A program made the translations under genes and the position numbers. The notes below the pieces were generated by a model, which had not been told where the DNA came from, ran no database searches, and saw only the letters and a list, made by a program, of their open reading frames with translations. A stretch of 11,287 nt of DNA, taken from Lunasporangiospora selenospora. Lineage: Eukaryota > Mortierellomycota > Mortierellomycetes > Mortierellales > Mortierellaceae. Shown piece after piece: positions 6,197 through 11,287 of this stretch. The stretch spans positions 471 to 11,757 of the forward strand of contig JAABOA010000762.1 of assembly GCA_015680635.1 (NCBI GenBank). Reading direction: 5' to 3'. Position 1 is the stretch's first letter. Every line of letters begins with the position of its first letter.

Positions 6197-9100
6197 ATGA
6201 CAACCGTGAGGCCACATCGGATCCTCTGGTCACCACATCCGAACCACAACCAGTTTCTCATCGGCTCTACAGAATTACGGCTCTTTCAATGGACTCCCGA
6301 AGTAAGCCTTTGGATTTGTGCACGCGCGTGCCCCAACTCGCAATGGCTGTTCATCGACGCGACTACTTTTTTATCTGCCCCCCATGACAAAGGAAAAAAG
6401 AATAGCGACAAACCAACTCTAAGCACCCTATCGCTCTCATGACTATTGTTTAGGATGCAGACGGGAAACCTCACGCAACACCTATTGCCGTTAATACGGA
6501 TGTGTCACTCATGAAGGTACCGTATTACTCTGTAGAATCTCTTCTTGAACACTCATCTTATTTAATGGTCCATACGCAGTAATTGACCTTTTTCTTGAAA
6601 CGACGCTTGTAGTGCTTCACATGGTCTCCAGACTCAAATTACATGGATCTCACGGCCGTAGGATTGACCACAGGCCGCACCATGCTTATTCGGATGCACA
6701 GATCAGAGCCATGGATATTTGAGGACAAAGGAAATGAGTTTCGACCAGACGCCCCCCGACAGGTCTCGATCGCACAGAACCAACGCGTATACCCTTCTTT
6801 TAGTGCCCGTCACTCCAGAGCCTGTAATGTCGTCGCCTTCTCAAAAGGAGCCCCCAACCTTCTGGCAGTTGGTCTGGACAAAGTCCGGAATGACTATTGT
6901 CTTATGGTTTGGGACATTGAACAATCTCTCAAAATGTCGACGGGAAAGGAATCCAGCTATGCTCCTACAGGAAGTATCGTCTCGACAGCTCCTGGAAGTC
7001 TGCAGACATCCCGCTTTGGAAGGGTCAACGACACTGCGGATAGTTACTTTGGCAGGCCCGAAACGAGTAAGCAACCCGTACTTTTTCTGGAGAGGAAATG
7101 TGAAAGCGACTGAAATTACAATAGTCAAAGGACAAAAGGACTCACTGATTTCGGGGGTTTTTTTCTTTTGATCCGAAAACGGCTAATAGACACCAGACTA
7201 TCAATGAACCCACTTGCACTCGCCGAAAACACCAGCACAGCACGAGCGCTCAACCCTTCGAGGTAAATCGATGGTAGCGACTGGACAACTATATCACGAT
7301 CCTGGACTTTTATTTAATCAAAATCACTATTACTTTTTTTTCCCACAGCACTGACCAATCAGCAGATATCAGACCGCTGTGTCAATATGGCTCCAGCGAA
7401 GTTATTTCATCGTGTGCTTGGTTTGCAAACAGCCCAAAGGTTCTGGTTGCAGGAATGGGCATGAAGTACATTCGAGTTTATGATACAAGAGGTATCCAAC
7501 ACATGAATGAATGCACTCTATGAGGAAGAGGGTCTGAGCGAGATTGCTCCGCGTTTGCCATTTGAGACTAAAATGTAATTCTTCTATCTCTTTTTTCTAC
7601 AGAGGACCCAAACACACCCTCATCATTGGTGATCTCGACCAAGGCTGTTCATGGACTATGCATGGATCCCTTCCACGACAATCGCATGGCTTCGTGCTCC
7701 GACGATGGCACTGTCAAGATCTGGGATGTCCGCAATCCTGCGCAACCAATACCAACCCGTGTCGACAACTCTCTCTTTTTTTTTTTATTTCTTTTTTTTT
7801 TAGAATGCTGAATGACCGTTGCACAACCATATCTGATTTGGCTCCAGAAATGCTTGGATTGCCCCATACCATTGTCACCTTAACTCTTATCTCTTTTATT
7901 CATTTTGATGGCGCTGTGTCTGTTTTCTTTCTACCTTCTCTTTTCTTCTAGCACATCCTTTCATTTTATACAGGACCCAAACCCACAACTCAAGCGGCGT
8001 CTACATTGGTCCGGATTGCATACTCTCCAAAGCGTGCTGGATCATTGGCATCCTTGACTAAGGATGCCTCTTGCATCAAAGTATGGGATATTCAGGAGGG
8101 CACTGTCCGAGCACCACGACCAGTGTCCAGGATGGATAGCAACCATACCATTGAGTCAAGTCTCCAACAAGGATCAGGAAACTCGGGAGGTCTCCTTTCG
8201 CGTAGCAACGACAAGGATGGCCTGCACACTGTTCGGGAATCCGAGTCGGATGAAATTGAGGTTGGGGTCCCGATCCTTTGGAAATCTCGGCGAAGTACGT
8301 ACAACTACCTAGCATCTGTCATTTCATCATGCTATTATTTGCCTGTACTTCATCAAGGCTAACTTTTAACGATTACACTGCTCCTTTAGCTAAACCATCC
8401 TCTAAATCACTACAGTCGTTTGCTTGGATCCCGACTCTTGCTTCGAACTCGACATCTTGCCTAATCTCTATTAATAAGGAGTCACTCATCGAAACGACCA
8501 TCCTAAGGGAAACGTCTCAGATTGCGTGGGAGCCAAAAGGAGCACTCGTTATTTCGGATGGAAATACAATTTCCTGCTACCCAAGTCAACGCTCCATGAC
8601 GACCACGGTCCCAGAGCCAGCATCTCAACTTGCACTTACGGAAATGAGGAAACGGGGTTCCAAAGTCATGAACCTTCAGCTCCCTGCTAGCCGCAGACCC
8701 AACAATGAATCAGCCTCGATTTCACCAATGGATCCAATCACTGTGGAAGCCCCACCATCAATCAGCGTTGTCCTCCCCAGCGGATTGAATGGTCCAGTAC
8801 CAACCGAGTCGTCCAAGCCTGCTACGGGTATGATGAGTAATCTTATCGACTCTACCCGTCAAATTTCAATCGCAGCATCATCGCATGACGACAGAGCCAC
8901 CGCCTCAGGAGGCCAGGTAGATCAGGGACTGGAGCAAGACATTTCGGTTTTGATGCGCGAAGGTGCCATCAAAGGTTACTCGATGGATGCGACTACGAAT
9001 GTGAACCTTGTGCCACCTGGCCCCTTGAAAGACTTTTGGGCCTGGATGGTGCGAGCAGAGAAAATTGCGCAAAAGGACGGTGCTCGTATTGGAAAGTTTG

Positions 9101-11132
9101 ACTTTAGTTACCAGGGTGTGCTGCCTGTGCTACTGGGCAATGCAGGTTAGTCGCAGACCTATTGACTCTCAGCGGTAAAGGTCTTCTTTTTCTATTTTAT
9201 CGGTCATCTCATACCACGTGTTTCTTTTTTTTTCTGCCGTTTTTCATCTAGTCTCTAGAAGGTCGACTCCCTCGAGTACACCACGTACCATGTCTCCGTT
9301 ACCGCGCACGTCGTCAGATCTGTCGAGCCAGCTATCTAAACAAATCGATGAAATCCCGATCGTACCCACTTTGAAACTTGCCCAGAGAAAACTTGGATTG
9401 AAACTTTGTGGGTCAGAACTCCATCGGACCGAGCTTAAGAAAACTGTAGATCGGTATAAGACCCCCCTCCCTCCCTTTTTTTTACCCTTATCCAAATTGA
9501 TGGATTGTGCGGATCAAACTCGATATGCAGTTACTGACCTTGATTTGATATGCCTTGTTTTAACTAGACTCGAGAATGAAGGTAGTTTCGAAGCTGCTGC
9601 AGGATGGGCCTTTTTCCATGGTGATCTAGATCTGGCAATCGAGGTTCTGAGCAGAGGAGGTAGAGTGCGCTGTCCACCAATGCCACTGCTCGATAATCTG
9701 CATTTGTCAATATTGTCAACTTTACTCATCACTTTCTTTGACTATATATTTTTATTTTTATTTTATTTTTGGCGTTTCAGACGACAAGCTCAAGTTGATG
9801 TCAATTGTTGTTGCCGGATTCAGCAGGAACCAGAACACACTCTCAGGAACAGCACTGGGAGGCATTTCGAGCGCTAACGAAAAGGCCTCTTCTACAGCAT
9901 GGAAGGCTCAATGCCGGAGTCATAGTCAGGGTCAATCCAATCCGTACATCCGGGCCATCTTTAGTTATATTGCCTCGGGTGATTGGAGAGATGTCCTGGA
10001 GGAGCACAATTTGTCATTGGCAGACCGAGTGGGAGTTGCTCTGAGGTTCTTGAGTGATGATGAGGTATGTCCAGCAACTTGATGCTCGTTGGATTCCATA
10101 TCTTTGTGGGGTTTTAATGAGAGAAGGCTAACCGGGGTCCTGCAAATTATTCCTATAGCTTATGGTCTACATTCATTCAACGGCCGAGGGACTTATCAAT
10201 GGAGGAGAGATTGACGGTATGATTTTGACTGGACTCACTGAGATGGGACTGGACTTGTTGACCAACTATGTAAACAGAACGGGTGATATCCAGACAGCAT
10301 CATTGGCCTCATCGGTTGCTGTACCAAGATACTTCAAGGATCCTCGGGTGGAAGAATGGGTGGACTGCTACCGTGACTTGTTGGACCGTTGGCAGCTCTA
10401 CTACACGCGCGCACGGTTCGACATTGCACGGGGTCGGTGTCTCCAGCAAAGTAACTCGAGCGGTGTTTCAGCGGCAGATATGACTCCGACTCAGATCTAT
10501 GTCCGCTGCAACTTTTGTAACCAGAGCATTGCTCGCAATCTGTTGATTCCTGGAGTCCGAGGTCGTGATGGACGCCGTGTGATGGTCACTGGTGGAGGTG
10601 GTCCTGGAGCGGGTGGTGTTCATGGTATTGGCATCCATGGCCATGACAAGACTAGTTCCATGGGAGGTGCAATGGGTCAAGGAGGCGGCGGAGGGCCTGG
10701 AGGAGCACCAGGAGCCGTTGGTGGAGCAGCAAGTGCAAATAAGGCGGTTGTATGCCCAAGCTGTCATAAGCCTCTCCCACGTTGCGCAATATGTCTTCTC
10801 CATCTTGGAGTCCCTGCAGAAGGCCATGCTGCCCTCGGAATGTGGTCAAGCATTGGTAACAAGGCCAATGGCGACAGTAAGTCTTTTGATTTGAATGAAG
10901 AATGGGTGTACTTTTGGCACCGAGAAAGCGATGGAGAGAGGAATACTAAACTGGGTCAACTGTTTTTTGCTTACTTTGTGTAGGACTTTCCAGTTTTGAT
11001 CTGTGGTTCACATGGTGCCAGACGTGCCGGCACGGTGGCCATGCTATGCACATGGCAGAGTGGTTTGACCGGCATACTCAGTGTCCCGTCAGTGACTGTA
11101 ATTGTCTATGCTCTACCCACGACGCACTCTGA
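6197..11132 (+). CDS. MIOS: MIOS/Sea4 orthologue, WD40 and zinc-finger subunit of GATOR2 (SEACAT)
   Basis: In known orthologues this protein is part of GATOR2/SEACAT at the vacuole/lysosome, which counters GATOR1 and so promotes TORC1 in amino-acid sufficiency. Exons: 6197-6301, 6454-6516, 6613-7066, 7190-7262, 7349-7491, 7603-7758, 7974-8294, 8390-9145, 9252-9453, 9568-9659, 9781-10064, 10159-10876, 10984-11132 (1171 aa; phases consistent). The N-terminus RILWSPH matches the family start. WD40 blades include VGLDK...VWDIE (about 140-159), VLVAGMG...VYDTR, SDDGTVKIWDVRNP and LTKDASCIKVWDIQ. An alpha-solenoid follows from about 620 (GFxxN and TGLTEMGLDLL...RTGDIQTAS are strongly family-like). 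The C-terminal zinc module holds CNFC (1000-1003), CPSC (1082-1085), CAIC (1092-1095) and WCQTCRHGGHAMHM...CPVSDCNCLC. It is longer than human MIOS (about 875 aa) because of Ser/Thr-rich loops (about 163-230, 372-440, 540-620) and a Gly-rich insert (about 1025-1075). The exon 6/7 border is the weakest junction. Confidence 0.93.
7759..7973 (+). other. MIOS intron 6: weak donor and competing acceptors
   Basis: At 215 nt this is the longest intron of the gene. The best in-frame donor is GTGTCG, far from the GTAAGT/GTATGT pattern of its neighbours. Three acceptor-like sites end at 7803 (after a long T run), 7951 (after a CT-rich run) and 7973. Only 7759 joined to 7974 keeps both the reading frame and the family-like stretch QPIPTRPKPTTQAAS. 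Donor 7761 with acceptor 7951 is also in frame and would add HILSFYTG instead. Confidence 0.55.
9454..9567 (+). other. MIOS intron 9: stop-free 3n intron
   Basis: This 114-nt intron (GTATAA...TAACTAG) is an exact multiple of three and has no in-frame stop, so retention would insert 38 residues. Splicing is favoured because the joined product TVDR-LENEGSFEAAAGWAF restores spacing close to that of animal MIOS between LCG and the following EGxxExAA helix. A CTGAC branch-like motif sits near 9534. Confidence 0.75.
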
Positions 11133-11158
11133 ACCCAATAGTTTAATCGCGATCAATG

Positions 11159-11164
11159 AATAAA
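11159..11164 (+). terminator. Polyadenylation signal of the MIOS/Sea4 gene
   Basis: An exact AATAAA begins 27 nt after the stop at 11130-11132, followed by T-rich DNA. It implies a very short 3' UTR, in keeping with the next probable start codon only 137 nt past the stop. Confidence 0.65.
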
Positions 11165-11268
11165 CCGTGGCTTTGTCTTTCCTTTCATAAACCAAACCCC
11201 TGCCAGGACGATATTTGTAGCTCACTATCCCTTCTTTCTATCTACCACCACGTCAGCTCTGAGCAACC

Positions 11269-11287
11269 ATGTCGGTAGCCGACAAAC
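11269..11287 (+). CDS. Probable 5' end of a further gene (cut by window end)
   Basis: ATG at 11269 has a good context (GCAACCATGTC) after a pyrimidine-rich leader at about 11220-11255, and opens a frame reading MSVADK up to the window edge. With only six codons visible, no product can be named. The leader resembles those of the other genes here, which is the main support. It would be a co-directional neighbour of the MIOS gene with a very short intergenic distance. Confidence 0.4.

Noticed and set aside
7804-7951. Possible extra MIOS exon reading MLNDRCTTISDLAPEMLG
   Set aside because: It cannot be joined in frame from exon 6 without an immediate stop, and nothing like it is expected between these WD40 blades.
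9218-9877. 219-codon continuous frame read as a single exon
   Set aside because: It runs through two clear GT-AG introns (9454-9567 and 9660-9780) and loses the family-like sequence after the second; splicing restores it.
1-11287. CRISPR array, transposon, virus-derived gene or secondary-metabolite cluster
   Set aside because: No spaced direct repeats, terminal repeats, integrase, transposase or polymerase motifs, or biosynthetic enzymes are visible on either strand.

Overview
The window reads as nuclear DNA of a filamentous fungus, most likely an early-diverging lineage such as Mucoromycota/Mortierellomycotina (this placement is inference). The supporting signs are two multi-exon genes with short GT-AG introns (mostly 86-150 nt), pyrimidine-rich leaders, CACCATG-type start contexts, AATAAA-type 3' ends, and a chitin deacetylase of the GPI-anchored kind common in chitosan-rich fungal walls. 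All recognised genes lie on the + strand.

Layout. (1) 1-890: a compact promoter with a TATA box and a tiny intronless gene (318-614). It encodes a 98-aa secreted, GPI-type protein made of GNVTVPTT(S/T) repeats, followed by an AATAAA signal. (2) About 890-4042: a spacer of roughly 3 kb in which I see no credible protein gene, tRNA, rRNA or mobile element. It holds a C11 tract, an (AG)17 microsatellite and, close to the next gene, a CT-rich promoter/leader. (3) 4043-5912: a five-exon gene for a CE4 chitin deacetylase (382 aa as modelled) with signal peptide, kexin-type site, all five CE4 motifs and a GPI tail. (4) 5913-6196: a short spacer with two perfect inverted repeats. (5) 6197-11132: a 13-exon gene (1171 aa as modelled) for the fungal orthologue of MIOS/Sea4, a WD40 plus zinc-finger subunit of the GATOR2/SEACAT complex upstream of TORC1. 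(6) 11133-11287: a short 3' region with AATAAA, then a probable start codon of another + strand gene cut off by the window end.

The first two proteins are both cell-surface proteins. One is a probable structural or mannoprotein-like wall component, and the other converts wall chitin to chitosan. They are 3.4 kb apart and nothing shows co-regulation. The MIOS/Sea4 gene is a nutrient-signalling gene and looks like an unrelated neighbour. I found no convincing previously undescribed multi-gene system. The points most worth checking are the repeat protein, the splicing peculiarities of the MIOS gene (a stop-free 3n intron, one weak donor with competing acceptors, and a last intron whose retention would remove the final zinc site), its Gly-rich zinc-finger insertion, the structured CDA-MIOS spacer and the long gene-free stretch. 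Exon borders were set by eye from splice signals, reading phase and remembered family similarity; no search was run.
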